64,000 bases of DNA from an uncultured Corynebacterium sp. (GCA_943913645.1 CALTYZ010000001.1:62001-126000), one strand, 5' to 3'. Shown: positions 37,878-46,250, counted from the stretch's first letter. The notes: a model not told the origin generated them from the sequence alone. Numbers and translations: made by a program.

Positions 37878-38329
37878 GTGAGTCGTTGTAGACCATATAT
37901 TCCCTGGATAATTACCGCGATCTCAGTTGGCACTTCGTTACTGTTCGGAGTTCTCTTCGCCACCAGCACTCCAGAGGGGGCGACGATGACGCTCGACTTC
38001 CTATCGCGGACCCTTGGGCCAATTGGAGCAGCAGCCATCGCGTGGGCAGGAGTTGCGCACACCGTCCGCAACTCCAAACAGCAGGATCAGATGAAAGAGT
38101 GGCACGCGAACCTCCGATGGGCAGCAGAACTTTGCAGCTCCGACGACGATGGCTCTGTCGAGATCGGGATCGCTGCCATGGACGCCCCGATGACATGCCC
38201 TTCCTCAGTGAGGATGAGAACCACTTGATAGATAAAATTCTTGAACAAGCAGTTGCGGACCCTGTTAACTACAAAGGTTCCTCAGACTGGTCGGAAAGCG
38301 TAGACTCTCGAGAAAGAAGAAAGGGCCCC
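37878..38329 (+). pseudogene. Frameshifted small membrane protein
   Basis: The first frame (start GTG 37878) encodes a protein with two hydrophobic segments (WIITAISVGTSLLFGVLFAT and LGPIGAAAIAWAGVAH) and then QQDQMKEWHANLRWAAEL...VEIGIAAMDA. This is like the phage- and island-associated proteins that continue with ...LDDxxFLSEDExxLIDKIL. That continuation is present but in the next frame (DDMPFLSEDENHLIDKILEQAV, from 38199), so one base appears to be missing at the CCCC run 38195-38198. As read, the first frame ends at 38228. The second frame runs on without a stop into the next small gene. A sequencing error in the C run would make it intact. Confidence 0.6.
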
Positions 38330-38515
38330 ATGAGCATTAGCACCGGTTCGGAACAGACAGCCAGCCGCACCCGCCGTGTTTCTCGCATTGCACTCCAGCC
38401 CACTCGGGGGCAAATCGCGGCGGCGAAGCTGATTGTGAAGCGTGATAGAGAAGGTAAGGGCCGGGTAGAAATTACTCCGCGAATTCGGGAGCTCGCGACA
38501 TACGAGCTGCGCTAG
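38330..38515 (+). CDS. Small conserved hypothetical protein
   Basis: A 61-residue basic protein beginning MSISTGSEQTASRTRRVSRI, with the segment PTRGQIAAAKLIVKRDREGKGRVEITPRIRELA. Proteins of this kind follow the membrane protein above in other actinobacterial genomes, to my memory; the function is unknown. ATG 38330 has AAAGAAGAAAGGG upstream. It is in the same frame as the shifted part of the preceding gene, so it could also be the C-terminal part of one longer protein. Confidence 0.5.
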   Translation: MSISTGSEQTASRTRRVSRIALQPTRGQIAAAKLIVKRDREGKGRVEITPRIRELATYELR

Positions 38516-38570
38516 ACCGTCCGCACCGAACCGCGGCCGGAGCAGTTATCGTAGGCACGCCGCGCTAGGT

Positions 38571-38586
38571 CGAGCGTTAGCGCTCG
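38571..38586 (-). terminator. Short hairpin at the bsaP stop
   Basis: CGAGCG-TTAG-CGCTCG overlaps the bsaP stop codon and lies between convergent genes. A weak terminator at best. Confidence 0.3.
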
Positions 38587-38780
38587 AGCCATTCAGAGCG
38601 CAACAACCCGTGCCGCGAGCAGGCAGCCTCCCAGTTCATTGGACTGATTTTCACGACCATCCGGCGCTGGCAGAGTGGGCAGATCCGAGGCGCGTCGTAC
38701 GGGCGTGCTGGATCTGCGGGCAGCGCCACCTCGCCGGAGAGCACCGCGTCGGCGAGTTCGGTATTATCAGGGACTTTCAC
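38577..38780 (-). CDS. bsaP: Biotin synthase auxiliary protein
   Basis: A 67-residue protein matching BsaP, the small auxiliary protein required by actinobacterial biotin synthase. Cysteines are Cys34 and Cys37 (ICPLCQRRMVV) and Cys54 (AACSRHG), the family's pattern, with Trp50 between them. It is 11 bp downstream of bioB and clearly co-transcribed. It is thought to help assemble or repair the iron-sulfur cluster of BioB. Confidence 0.85.
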   Translation of the reverse strand: MKVPDNTELADAVLSGEVALPADPARPYDAPRICPLCQRRMVVKISPMNWEAACSRHGLLRSEWLER

Positions 38781-38791
38781 GGCTGCGACCG

Positions 38792-39844
38792 CTACAGGGA
38801 CTTGATTGTGTCGTACAGCGGCCCGTGGCCAGAGTTCGCCTTTGCGCCGACTGGGGTGATCGACAAGTTCAGCGAACTATCCATCACGCGATCGGCTGCG
38901 TCCCGGTCGCGCTCCATGGGGCGGCCGAACGTCGTCAAATAATTGCCGCCGATGATGGCATTGGCACCACCGAGCAAGCCCGCCTCTGTCCCGTCATCTC
39001 CAAGCGCAAGCTCTGTACCGCCAGCAAACCGTAGTTGGGTGCGCGGCATGGCGAGGCGGAACGCGGCAACGGTGCGCAGGGCTTCGCCCTGTGGGACGAG
39101 TGGCCGATCAGCGAACGGGGTTCCCGGGCGCGGGTCGAGGAAGTTCATCGGCACTTCTTCAGGTTCCACTGCCGCTAACTGGACGGCGAACTCGGCGCGT
39201 TGCTCAATGGTTTCCCCGAGCCCGATAATGCCGCCGCAGCAGGTCTCCATCCCCTCAGCGCGCACATATTCGAGGGTGTCTTTGCGCTCCTGCCAGGTGT
39301 GGGTGGTAACCACGTTCGGGAAAAACGACGCCGCTGTTTCAAAGTTGTGGTTGTAGCGGTTGACCCCCATTTGTTTAAGCTGGCGAGCCTGCTCACGGGT
39401 GAGGATGCCCAACGATGCGGAGATAGAAATGTCTACCTCATCTGTGATCGCAGTAATTGCTTCGGCAACCTGGTCCAGCAAGTTCTGGGTTGGCCCTTTC
39501 ACAGCAGCAACAATGCAGAACTCGCTGGCTCCCATTTTTTCGGATTGTTTCGCCGCTTCTACGAGCTCGGCAATATCGAGTGTCACCGCGCGAACCGGCG
39601 ATTCAAACAGGCCCGACTGGGAGCAGAAGTGGCAATCCTCAGGGCAGCCGCCAGTCTTCAACGAGATGATGCCTTCCAAACTGACGTCCACGCCGCAGTG
39701 GGCGATCCGCGTCTGATGCGCAAGGTCGAGCAGTTCCGGCAAATGCTCATCGTCGATGCGAAGCACCTCGAGGACCTCGTGTTCACTGAGGCCTTCGGCA
39801 TTGTCAAGCGCTTTTTTTCGGGCGGTTTCGAGGATCGTTGACAT
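38792..39844 (-). CDS. bioB: Biotin synthase
   Basis: Radical SAM enzyme of 350 residues that inserts sulfur into dethiobiotin. The SAM cluster motif CPEDCHFC has Cys67, Cys71 and Cys74; YNHNFETAASFF and the second-cluster region CCGGIIGLGE follow. ATG 39844 gives MSTILETARKK and has GGAG upstream; the longer frame was rejected. It heads a bioB-bsaP operon with a BioQ-like operator over its promoter. Confidence 0.96.
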   Translation of the reverse strand: MSTILETARKKALDNAEGLSEHEVLEVLRIDDEHLPELLDLAHQTRIAHCGVDVSLEGIISLKTGGCPEDCHFCSQSGLFESPVRAVTLDIAELVEAAKQSEKMGASEFCIVAAVKGPTQNLLDQVAEAITAITDEVDISISASLGILTREQARQLKQMGVNRYNHNFETAASFFPNVVTTHTWQERKDTLEYVRAEGMETCCGGIIGLGETIEQRAEFAVQLAAVEPEEVPMNFLDPRPGTPFADRPLVPQGEALRTVAAFRLAMPRTQLRFAGGTELALGDDGTEAGLLGGANAIIGGNYLTTFGRPMERDRDAADRVMDSSLNLSITPVGAKANSGHGPLYDTIKSL

Positions 39845-39876
39845 GACTTGAACTCCGTTCAGTTGGCGGTGGGAAA

Positions 39877-39905
39877 ATTCTACCGCCGAATTAAACACTG
39901 TTCAA
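39877..39905 (-). promoter_or_regulatory. bioB promoter with BioQ-like operator
   Basis: On the minus strand TTGAAC (39905-39900) and TAGAAT (39882-39877) are 17 bp apart, a good -35/-10 pair 32 bp before the bioB ATG. TGAACAGTGTTTA (39904-39892) overlaps the -35 and resembles the BioQ operator TGAAC-N3-GTTAC. Confidence 0.6.
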
Positions 39906-40218
39906 TTACATATCAATTTCACATTAATTATTAATAATTTCTCCATATATCGAACTTTCTTCTGTGAGTTTCCTGTCATGGTGTGACGGATTGCCTACGA
40001 ACCCCTTGTACAACGTTTCGATAACGGTTTGTCTAACCTAGGGTAACAATTCGTGCTGATTGGGGGTCACGACCGACCCCAGTTGGCCCAACCTCGCCTC
40101 GGCACGCGGCGTGCACACGTTCGGTCGCGGGATGTCGAGGCCGGTGGTTATCGCAATGGAGAACCCTTCACCCCGTCACTCAAAACATTTGAGGACACGA
40201 AGTTTGAGAAAGAGACCC
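39905..40218. other. 314-bp intergenic region with an AT-rich island
   Basis: No gene is seen. The first 60 bp around 39891-39950 contain only 11 G/C bases, far below the surroundings. TGTGAGTTTCCTGTCA (39963-39978) is a weak match to the GlxR/CRP motif. GGGGTC-ACGACC-GACCCC (40063-40080) is a small hairpin. The leader is long enough to hold RNA structure, but I could not identify a known riboswitch. Confidence 0.6.
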
Positions 40219-40920
40219 ATGCAAGCGAATGCACTCAAAAAGGTCCTTACCGGGCTGCTGGGCCTGCTGCCTCTCCTGGCGGCGCTACTAGCAAGCCTTG
40301 GCGGCGACAAAACCCCGGAGGTACCGGCCCCGCCAAGCACCAGTGAACAACAGCCAGCCCCATCCGAGCCGGAAAAACCTGAACCAAGTGAACCAAGTGC
40401 ACCGTCCGAGCCGAGTGAACCACCGGCTCCTGCACCTGAACCAGCCCCTGAGCCGCCCGCTCCGGAGCCAGGAACTCCAACTCCTGCACCACCAGCTCCG
40501 GAACCGCCGGCACCTGAAAAGCCCGCCCCAACACCTGATGATGGAGAAGCATCAGAGATCCAGCGGCTGCTGATCGACGCAACGAACAAGTTCCGCGAGC
40601 AAAACGGTCTTTCCCCTCTGAAGTCCATGCCGGAGCTGAATAAGGTGGCTCAAGGTTGGTCCGAGACAATGGCTCGCGAAGACAACCTCTACCACAACCC
40701 TTCGTATAGCGAGCAGTATCCAAAAGGCTGGAAGCACGCATCGGAGAATGTGTTGCAAAACATGACCTCGGCGGACGCGGCAGCCATGGTTGACCAGTGG
40801 GCAAAATCCCCTGGGCACCGCGCGAACATGCTCAGCCCGGAGGCCACCCACATTGGTGTCGGCGTCGCCGACACCGGCAACGGCAAGCGCTACGCTACGC
40901 AGAACTTCGCCGGGTACTAA
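40219..40920 (+). CDS. Secreted CAP-domain (SCP-like) protein
   Basis: A 233-residue exported protein. Signal peptide MQANALKKVLTGLLGLLPLLAALLASL, then a low-complexity Pro/Glu/Ala/Ser linker (about 35-110) with repeats such as PSEPSAPSEPSEP and PEPPAPEPG, and a C-terminal CAP domain (about 115-233): TNKFREQNGLSPLKSMPELNKVAQGWSETMA, ASENVLQNM, and SPGHRANMLSPEATHIGVGV, which is the CAP signature. CAP proteins in bacteria act in the envelope, with mostly unknown roles. ATG 40219 gives the best signal peptide; an upstream in-frame ATG at 40156 would add a basic N-terminus. Confidence 0.88.
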   Translation: MQANALKKVLTGLLGLLPLLAALLASLGGDKTPEVPAPPSTSEQQPAPSEPEKPEPSEPSAPSEPSEPPAPAPEPAPEPPAPEPGTPTPAPPAPEPPAPEKPAPTPDDGEASEIQRLLIDATNKFREQNGLSPLKSMPELNKVAQGWSETMAREDNLYHNPSYSEQYPKGWKHASENVLQNMTSADAAAMVDQWAKSPGHRANMLSPEATHIGVGVADTGNGKRYATQNFAGY

Positions 40921-40928
40921 CTCCCCGG

Positions 40929-40949
40929 CAAGGCTTTGGCTAAGCCTTG
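40929..40949. terminator. Hairpin between convergent genes
   Basis: CAAGGCTT-TGGCT-AAGCCTTG, a perfect 8-bp stem 9 bases after the CAP gene's stop and just before the xthA stop. It probably ends both transcripts. Confidence 0.6.
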
Positions 40950-40953
40950 GCCT

Positions 40954-41859
40954 TTAGCGATAGCCCACCAGCAGCGGCGAATGGTCTGACCAGCGTTGCT
41001 CGACGGTGGGCGCTTTTTCTACCCAGGAGCGCTCAGCGCGCTCAAGCATGTTCGCGGTCGCGGCCTGCACATCGATCCGCCATCCAGCGTCATTGTTGAA
41101 GGCCTGTCCGCGAAACGTCCACCAAGTGTAGGCGGCGTCATGCGGTGCGAGCCTGCGTGCGACATCGAACCACTTCGGGGCGTCGACTGCTTGTCGACGC
41201 CCCTTTGCAACGTAGTCCACCGCCCCCGCGTACGCCTCGACTGCCTTTGCATCCACATCTTGGACCTCATCGTCGGGAAAGCAGCCGAACACGGCGTCCA
41301 TAAACGCGCGCTCGTGCGGGAGAAAACCGGATTTTTTCTGATTTGCTTTCCAGTTTTTCAAATCTTCACGGCGGTGACAGATATTCCAATCACCGCCGAT
41401 CACCATCTCCGGATACGCATCCGCCCACCGACTGAGCAACGGCTCAAACTCATCGAGGAAACGATACTTCTCGTCCTGTTTTGCGGTGTCCGCCGATCCA
41501 GATGGAAGGTAGAGGGAGGCGACGCGAACTCCGTTAGCAAGCGATCCGGCGATGAAGCGTCCGGCATCTTCGAACTGGGGTATGCCCACCTCAACATCGT
41601 CAAGCGGGGTGCGGGAGAGAATGCCGACACCTGCGCGGCCCTTCGCTGCGGCCGGTGCGACCATAAGGTGCCAGCCTGCCTCAATCGCTGGGGCGAGCGC
41701 TGCCGCAGCTTGATCTTCAGTCGCGCGCACCTCTTGCATCAGCACGACATCTGCGGTGGTATCACGCAACCAGGCGAGCATGCCAGGGTTGGATTCATTG
41801 CGGATCTTCGTGGCAGCACGGATGCCGTTGACATTGACGGTGGCAATGGTGAGCGTCAT
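40954..41859 (-). CDS. xthA: Exodeoxyribonuclease III
   Basis: Class II AP endonuclease/3'-5' exonuclease of the ExoIII family in base excision repair, 301 residues. Conserved blocks are ATVNVNGIRAA (6-16), LMQEVRA with the metal-binding Glu, GGDWNICH, VDYVAKGRR and the C-terminal WRIDVQAATANM and SDHSPLLV (catalytic Asp-His). ATG 41859 (MTLTIATVNVNG) is the family start. The 79-codon open frame upstream of it is not conserved. It is divergent from icd. Confidence 0.92.
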   Translation of the reverse strand: MTLTIATVNVNGIRAATKIRNESNPGMLAWLRDTTADVVLMQEVRATEDQAAAALAPAIEAGWHLMVAPAAAKGRAGVGILSRTPLDDVEVGIPQFEDAGRFIAGSLANGVRVASLYLPSGSADTAKQDEKYRFLDEFEPLLSRWADAYPEMVIGGDWNICHRREDLKNWKANQKKSGFLPHERAFMDAVFGCFPDDEVQDVDAKAVEAYAGAVDYVAKGRRQAVDAPKWFDVARRLAPHDAAYTWWTFRGQAFNNDAGWRIDVQAATANMLERAERSWVEKAPTVEQRWSDHSPLLVGYR

Positions 41860-41977
41860 GGACCCTGACCCTACCGCCCAGGCTCCCGCAGGCGGGGGTC
41901 GCCTTACAGGACGAGCGGTATGTATTGGCGGTACGCTGGTGCGTTGAAGTCTGTTACCGAAACGTATGAGGAGCTCT

Positions 41978-44164
41978 ATGTCAACGATCATCTGGACCCG
42001 CACGGACGAAGCACCGCTGCTGGCAACGTACTCCCTCAAGCCAATCGTGGAGGCGTTCGCCTCACAGGCCGGCATCAAGGTAGACACCGCTGACATCTCT
42101 CTGGCTGGGCGTATCCTTGCTCAATTCCCGGATCGCCTCAGTGGCGAGCAGAAGATGGACGATGCGCTGGCCCAGCTGGGCGAGCTGGCAAAGACCCCCG
42201 AGGCCAACATCATTAAACTGCCGAACATTTCCGCCTCGCTCGTGCAGCTCAAAAATGCCATCGCTGAGCTGCAGGCAGCTGGCTTCGACATCCCGGACTA
42301 TGAGGATGCGCAAGAGAAGTACGACTCGGTGAAGGGCTCCGCCGTCAACCCGGTGCTGCGCGAGGGTAACTCAGATCGGCGTGCCCCGGAGGCGGTGAAA
42401 AATTACACCCGCAACCACCCGCACTCGATGGGCACATGGTCGAGCGACTCCAAGACCAACGTGGCCACCATGGATGCGAATGATTTCCGTCATAACGAGA
42501 AGTCTGTGATCATGCCCGCGGCCGATACGCTGACCATCAAACTGGTCACAGCCGACGGCAACGAGCAAGTCTTGAAAGATGACCTGAAGGTGGAGCAGGG
42601 CGAGGTCATCGACGGCACCTTCATGTCGGCAAAAGCACTCGATGCCTTCCTGCTCAACGCAGTGCAGCGCGCGAAGGACGAAGGGGTGCTGTTTTCTGCA
42701 CACCTGAAGGCCACCATGATGAAAGTCTCCGACCCGATTATCTTCGGCCATGTTGTACGCGCCTACTTCAAGGATGTCTACGACAAGTATGGCGAAGCGT
42801 TGCTGGCGGCAGGACTGGATGGCGAAAATGGTCTCGGCGCGATCTTCGACGGCCTTGACCAGCTCGATAACGGTGATGACATCCGCGCTGCATTCGAGCA
42901 AGCGTTGGCTGACGGCCCGGACCTAGCGATGGTGAACTCCCACAAGGGCATCACCAACCTGCACGTGCCGTCGGATGTGATCATCGATGCTTCCATGCCC
43001 GCGATGATCCGCACCTCTGGCCACATGTGGAACGCCGAAGATCAGGAACAGGACACCCTAGCTACCATCCCGGATTCGTCCTATGCGGGTGTGTACCAGG
43101 TAGTCATCGATGACTGTCGCGAACACGGGGCCTACGACCCAACCACGATGGGTACTGTGCCGAATGTGGGGCTGATGGCGAAGAAGGCTGAGGAGTACGG
43201 CTCCCATGACAAGACCTTCAAGATTCCTACTGACGGCACCGTCCAGGTGGTCAACTCAAGCGGCGAAGTGATCATCGAGCACCAGGTGGAGGCAGGCGAT
43301 ATCTGGCGTGCATGCCAGACCAAAGACGCTCCGATCCAGGACTGGGTGAAACTTGCGGTAGACCGCGCACGCTTGTCCGGCATGAAGGCGATCTTCTGGC
43401 TCGACCCGGAGCGTGGACACGACCGCAACATGATTGAGCTGGTCAAGAAGTACTTGGGTGATCATGACACCTCCGGGTTGGACATCGAGATCATGTCGCC
43501 GGTCGAAGCAACCAAGGCGTCCGTTGAGCGTATCCGTCGCGGGGAGGACACGATCTCTGTGACCGGTAACGTCCTGCGTGACTACAACACGGACCTCTTC
43601 CCCATCTTGGAACTCGGCACCTCGGCGAAGATGCTCTCAGTCGTGCCACTTATGGCCGGCGGTGGCCTGTTCGAGACCGGTGCTGGTGGATCTGCTCCGA
43701 AGCATGTCCAGCAGGTGCAGGAGGAAAACCATTTGCGCTGGGATTCGCTCGGTGAGTACCTCGCACTGGCGGAGTCGTTCCGCCACGAGAAGAACGCCCG
43801 CGGCAACGCACGTGCAGGCGTGTTGGGCGACACCCTAGACCGCGCGACGGAGACACTGCTCAATGAGGGCAAATCCCCATCGCGCAAGGTCGGTGAGATC
43901 GACGATCGCGGCTCGCACTTTTGGCTTTCGCTCTACTGGGCCGAGGAGCTTGCGAAGCAGACTGAGGACGCAGCCCTTGCTGAAGCATTTGGCCCCGTCG
44001 CCGAGAAGCTTCGTGCAAATGCTGAGCAGATCGACAAAGAACTGCTCGACGCACAAGGCGTGACAGTCGACCTTGGCGGCTATTACTGGCCGGATGAGGA
44101 AAAGACCACCCAGGTCATGCGCCCATCTGCCACGTTCAATGCAATCATTGACGCTATGAAGTAA
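41978..44164 (+). CDS. icd: NADP-dependent isocitrate dehydrogenase, monomeric
   Basis: Monomeric-type isocitrate dehydrogenase of 728 residues, converting isocitrate to 2-oxoglutarate with NADP in the TCA cycle. The sequence matches the family from TIIWTRTDEAPLLATYSLKP through AVNPVLREGNSDRRAP, the SNSDKT-like block SDSKTN, and KPSRKVGEIDDRGSHFWL-type GKSPSRKVGEIDDRGSHFWL. The C-terminus is QVMRPSATFNAIIDAMK. ATG 41978 has GAGGAG five bases upstream; the in-frame ATG at 41966 is less likely. A strong terminator follows. Confidence 0.96.
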   Translation: MSTIIWTRTDEAPLLATYSLKPIVEAFASQAGIKVDTADISLAGRILAQFPDRLSGEQKMDDALAQLGELAKTPEANIIKLPNISASLVQLKNAIAELQAAGFDIPDYEDAQEKYDSVKGSAVNPVLREGNSDRRAPEAVKNYTRNHPHSMGTWSSDSKTNVATMDANDFRHNEKSVIMPAADTLTIKLVTADGNEQVLKDDLKVEQGEVIDGTFMSAKALDAFLLNAVQRAKDEGVLFSAHLKATMMKVSDPIIFGHVVRAYFKDVYDKYGEALLAAGLDGENGLGAIFDGLDQLDNGDDIRAAFEQALADGPDLAMVNSHKGITNLHVPSDVIIDASMPAMIRTSGHMWNAEDQEQDTLATIPDSSYAGVYQVVIDDCREHGAYDPTTMGTVPNVGLMAKKAEEYGSHDKTFKIPTDGTVQVVNSSGEVIIEHQVEAGDIWRACQTKDAPIQDWVKLAVDRARLSGMKAIFWLDPERGHDRNMIELVKKYLGDHDTSGLDIEIMSPVEATKASVERIRRGEDTISVTGNVLRDYNTDLFPILELGTSAKMLSVVPLMAGGGLFETGAGGSAPKHVQQVQEENHLRWDSLGEYLALAESFRHEKNARGNARAGVLGDTLDRATETLLNEGKSPSRKVGEIDDRGSHFWLSLYWAEELAKQTEDAALAEAFGPVAEKLRANAEQIDKELLDAQGVTVDLGGYYWPDEEKTTQVMRPSATFNAIIDAMK

Positions 44165-44197
44165 CACCACCGCACAAACTACAGCTCGCACGTTTTC

Positions 44198-44240
44198 AAA
44201 GGGCTGGCCCAGAAATGACTCTGGGCCAGCCCTTTTTTTT
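44198..44240 (+). terminator. Intrinsic terminator of icd
   Basis: AAAGGGCTGGCCCAGA pairs with TCTGGGCCAGCCCTTT with a short loop (AATGAC), followed by a run of T. A textbook intrinsic terminator. Confidence 0.95.
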
Positions 44241-44293
44241 GCTCCGTGCTGGGCAAAAAAAGTATGGGCGTGAATAAAAAGATTCCCTAACAT

Positions 44294-44325
44294 ACCGCTT
44301 GGTCTACTGTTGCAGACCAAGCGGT
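44294..44325. promoter_or_regulatory. 12-bp inverted repeat operator upstream of the oxygenase gene
   Basis: ACCGCTTGGTCT-ACTGTTGC-AGACCAAGCGGT is a perfect 12-bp inverted repeat about 23 bp before the ATG. Its outer arm on the minus strand reads TAGACCAAGCGGTATG, giving TAGAC-N6-GT, close to the McbR consensus TAGAC-N6-GTCTA of C. glutamicum. A possible -10 (TACTGT, 44305-44310) lies inside it. Confidence 0.55.
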
Positions 44326-44347
44326 TCATTTCATGAAAGGACATCAC

Positions 44348-45388
44348 ATGCCATCGCCCACCACACCACCTACACTGCCCGTCATCTCCTATGCCAAACT
44401 CGCCGGTGGCGATACCGAAGAACTCGACCGGCTGCGAGAAGTCAGCCACACCATTGGGTTCTTCTACCTGGCAGACCATGGCGTCGATACGCAACTGCGC
44501 GACACGCTGATCACAAGCGCGAAGCAATTCTTCGCCCTGCCACAGGAACAAAAAGAAGAAATCTCCAACCTGAATAACCGCCACTATCGCGGCTACAGCT
44601 CACTTGGTGACGAGCGCACACAGGACAAAGTGGACTGGCGCGAACAGCTCGACTACTCCCTCGACCGCCCGGCACCACCAGCAGCCGAGCTCATTGAACG
44701 CCCCTGGCGTGTGCTCGAGGGGCCGAACCCGTGGCCTACCCAGATCCCTGCGCTCAAAGGCGCAGTAAACGAATACATCACTCGCCTCACGCACATCGGC
44801 CGAACACTTATCTACGGCTGGGCCCAGGCCCTCGGCCAACACAACCCGACGTTCAACACACAGTTTGAGGCCGCGTTCGAAGCCCCTTCTCCCCTGCTCA
44901 AGCTTGTTCATTACCCGGCGGTCGAAGGTAGCGAATCAGACCAGGGGGTGGGAGCACACAAAGATACCGGTGTGGTCACACTGCTCTATATTGAGCCTGG
45001 CTCATCCGGGCTTCAAGTCGAAACAGAGCATGGCTGGATCGATGTTGAACCAGTGCCAGAGACCTACGTTGTCAACATTGGCGAGCAACTTGAACGCGCC
45101 ACGCAGGGCTACTTGGTGGCCACACGTCATCGGGTACAGCCCACGCAAGCTGGCAGCGAGCGCTACTCCTTCCCCTTCTTCCTCATCCCCAATCTCGACG
45201 CCGTGCTGCCAACCTTTGAGCTGTCCTCCGAATACGCGGCTGCGGCTCGAGGGGTTGGCCTCGACTGCCACGGGGAGCATATTTATGAGGTCACCGGCAG
45301 AAACTCGCTGAAGTCACGTCTGCGCGCGCACCCCGAGACCACAGCGAAGTTCAACCAGGCTATTGCCGATAGCCTCGCGGCGGTATAA
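44348..45388 (+). CDS. Isopenicillin-N-synthase-like Fe(II)/2-oxoglutarate oxygenase
   Basis: A 346-residue non-haem iron oxygenase of the isopenicillin N synthase-like family. N-terminal DIOX_N domain (about 10-125: PVISYAKLAGGD, GFFYLADHGVD, YRGYSSLGDERT) and a C-terminal 2OG-Fe(II) jelly roll (about 190-300). Iron ligands are His204 and Asp206 (GAHKDTG) and His261 (ATRHRV); the RxS motif that binds 2-oxoglutarate is Arg272-Tyr-Ser274. The substrate is unknown. ATG 44348 has AAAGGAC upstream. It is followed after 3 bases by an orphan MetQ-type lipoprotein gene and sits in a methionine gene block, which suggests a sulfur compound as substrate (inference). Confidence 0.88.
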   Translation: MPSPTTPPTLPVISYAKLAGGDTEELDRLREVSHTIGFFYLADHGVDTQLRDTLITSAKQFFALPQEQKEEISNLNNRHYRGYSSLGDERTQDKVDWREQLDYSLDRPAPPAAELIERPWRVLEGPNPWPTQIPALKGAVNEYITRLTHIGRTLIYGWAQALGQHNPTFNTQFEAAFEAPSPLLKLVHYPAVEGSESDQGVGAHKDTGVVTLLYIEPGSSGLQVETEHGWIDVEPVPETYVVNIGEQLERATQGYLVATRHRVQPTQAGSERYSFPFFLIPNLDAVLPTFELSSEYAAAARGVGLDCHGEHIYEVTGRNSLKSRLRAHPETTAKFNQAIADSLAAV

Positions 45389-45391
45389 GAC

Positions 45392-46234
45392 ATGCGCACG
45401 TTTCGACGCCCCCTTATTACCGTTGCAGCCCTCACCACCCTGAGCTTTCCGGCAGTCATCTCCGCATGCAGCAACCCTGCGGCGAACAACACTGCGAACG
45501 CCCCGTTGACAGTGATCGCCTCCGCGTCACCGCACGCCGAAATCCTTGAGTGGATTGATGAGCAGGATGATTCGTTCACCTTAGACGTTGCAATCGCAAC
45601 TGACGGGGCGGGCTCAAACGTGGCCGTGGAAAACGGGAGTGCTGATGCGAATTTCTTCCAACACCTGCCTTATCTCCGGGATTGGGAAGCGCAAACCGGC
45701 AAGACACTCGCAAATGTCGCCAGCGTTCACATCGAACCGATGGCGCTGTACTCAGAAAAGGTCACTGACATCGCACAGTTTCCGGACGGTGCGACCATTA
45801 CCGTTCCGGCAAGCCCATCAAACCTCGCCCGGGCTCTGCTCCTGCTGGAAGCCAACGGGCTCATTGAGCTCGACGCTGACCTGGACCCTGAGGCAGTTAG
45901 CTCCATTGATCTCACGCGAGTGTCAGCAAATCCCCACAAGTTGACGATCGTGCCCATCGAGGACATTTTGGTGATTCGCTCAGTTCATGATGCTGAGGTG
46001 CATGGCACCATCGCCAGCACAAATTACGCCCTAGAGGCCGGCTACGACCCAACCGACGACGCGCTGATTACTGAATCTGCTGAAAATAACCCGTACACCA
46101 ACATCTTTGTCACCAGCACAGCGACCCAGGATGACCCCCGCGTCCAGGCTGTCATCACACAGCTCACGTCTCACGCAACCGCAGCGTGGATCCGCGAGAC
46201 ATACGGCAATGCGGTCATTCCAATCACCCGCTGA
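45392..46234 (+). CDS. MetQ/NlpA-like substrate-binding lipoprotein
   Basis: A 280-residue lipoprotein of the NlpA/MetQ family (methionine-type substrate-binding proteins of ABC importers). Lipoprotein signal with lipobox ISAC (Cys26), then VIASASPHAEILEWIDEQ, ENGSADANFFQHLPYL, an ALYSEKVTDIAQFPDGATITVP segment and a C-terminal WIRETYGNAVIPI. It is more divergent than the two MetQ proteins at 56.9-58.8 kb and has no ABC permease or ATPase next to it. It starts 3 bases after the oxygenase stop, so both are one transcript. Substrate unknown; it may share the MetNI transporter. Confidence 0.88.
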   Translation: MRTFRRPLITVAALTTLSFPAVISACSNPAANNTANAPLTVIASASPHAEILEWIDEQDDSFTLDVAIATDGAGSNVAVENGSADANFFQHLPYLRDWEAQTGKTLANVASVHIEPMALYSEKVTDIAQFPDGATITVPASPSNLARALLLLEANGLIELDADLDPEAVSSIDLTRVSANPHKLTIVPIEDILVIRSVHDAEVHGTIASTNYALEAGYDPTDDALITESAENNPYTNIFVTSTATQDDPRVQAVITQLTSHATAAWIRETYGNAVIPITR

Positions 46235-46250
46235 CACGCCTACCCCACTT

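Noticed and set aside
37878..38515. Intact prophage beside trpS
   Set aside because: Only one frameshifted phage-like membrane protein and a small protein are seen; no integrase, tRNA or att repeat.
39905..40218. ydaO-type (c-di-AMP) riboswitch in the leader of the CAP gene
   Set aside because: Such leaders occur before peptidoglycan-hydrolase genes of actinobacteria, but I could not find the conserved core blocks here.
40360..40540. Repetitive DNA as a CRISPR or satellite
   Set aside because: It is the in-frame Pro/Glu/Ala/Ser linker of the CAP-domain protein.
41860..42096. Extended N-terminus of ExoIII (79 extra codons)
   Set aside because: It reads through the icd promoter region and lacks family sequence; ATG 41859 gives the conserved start.
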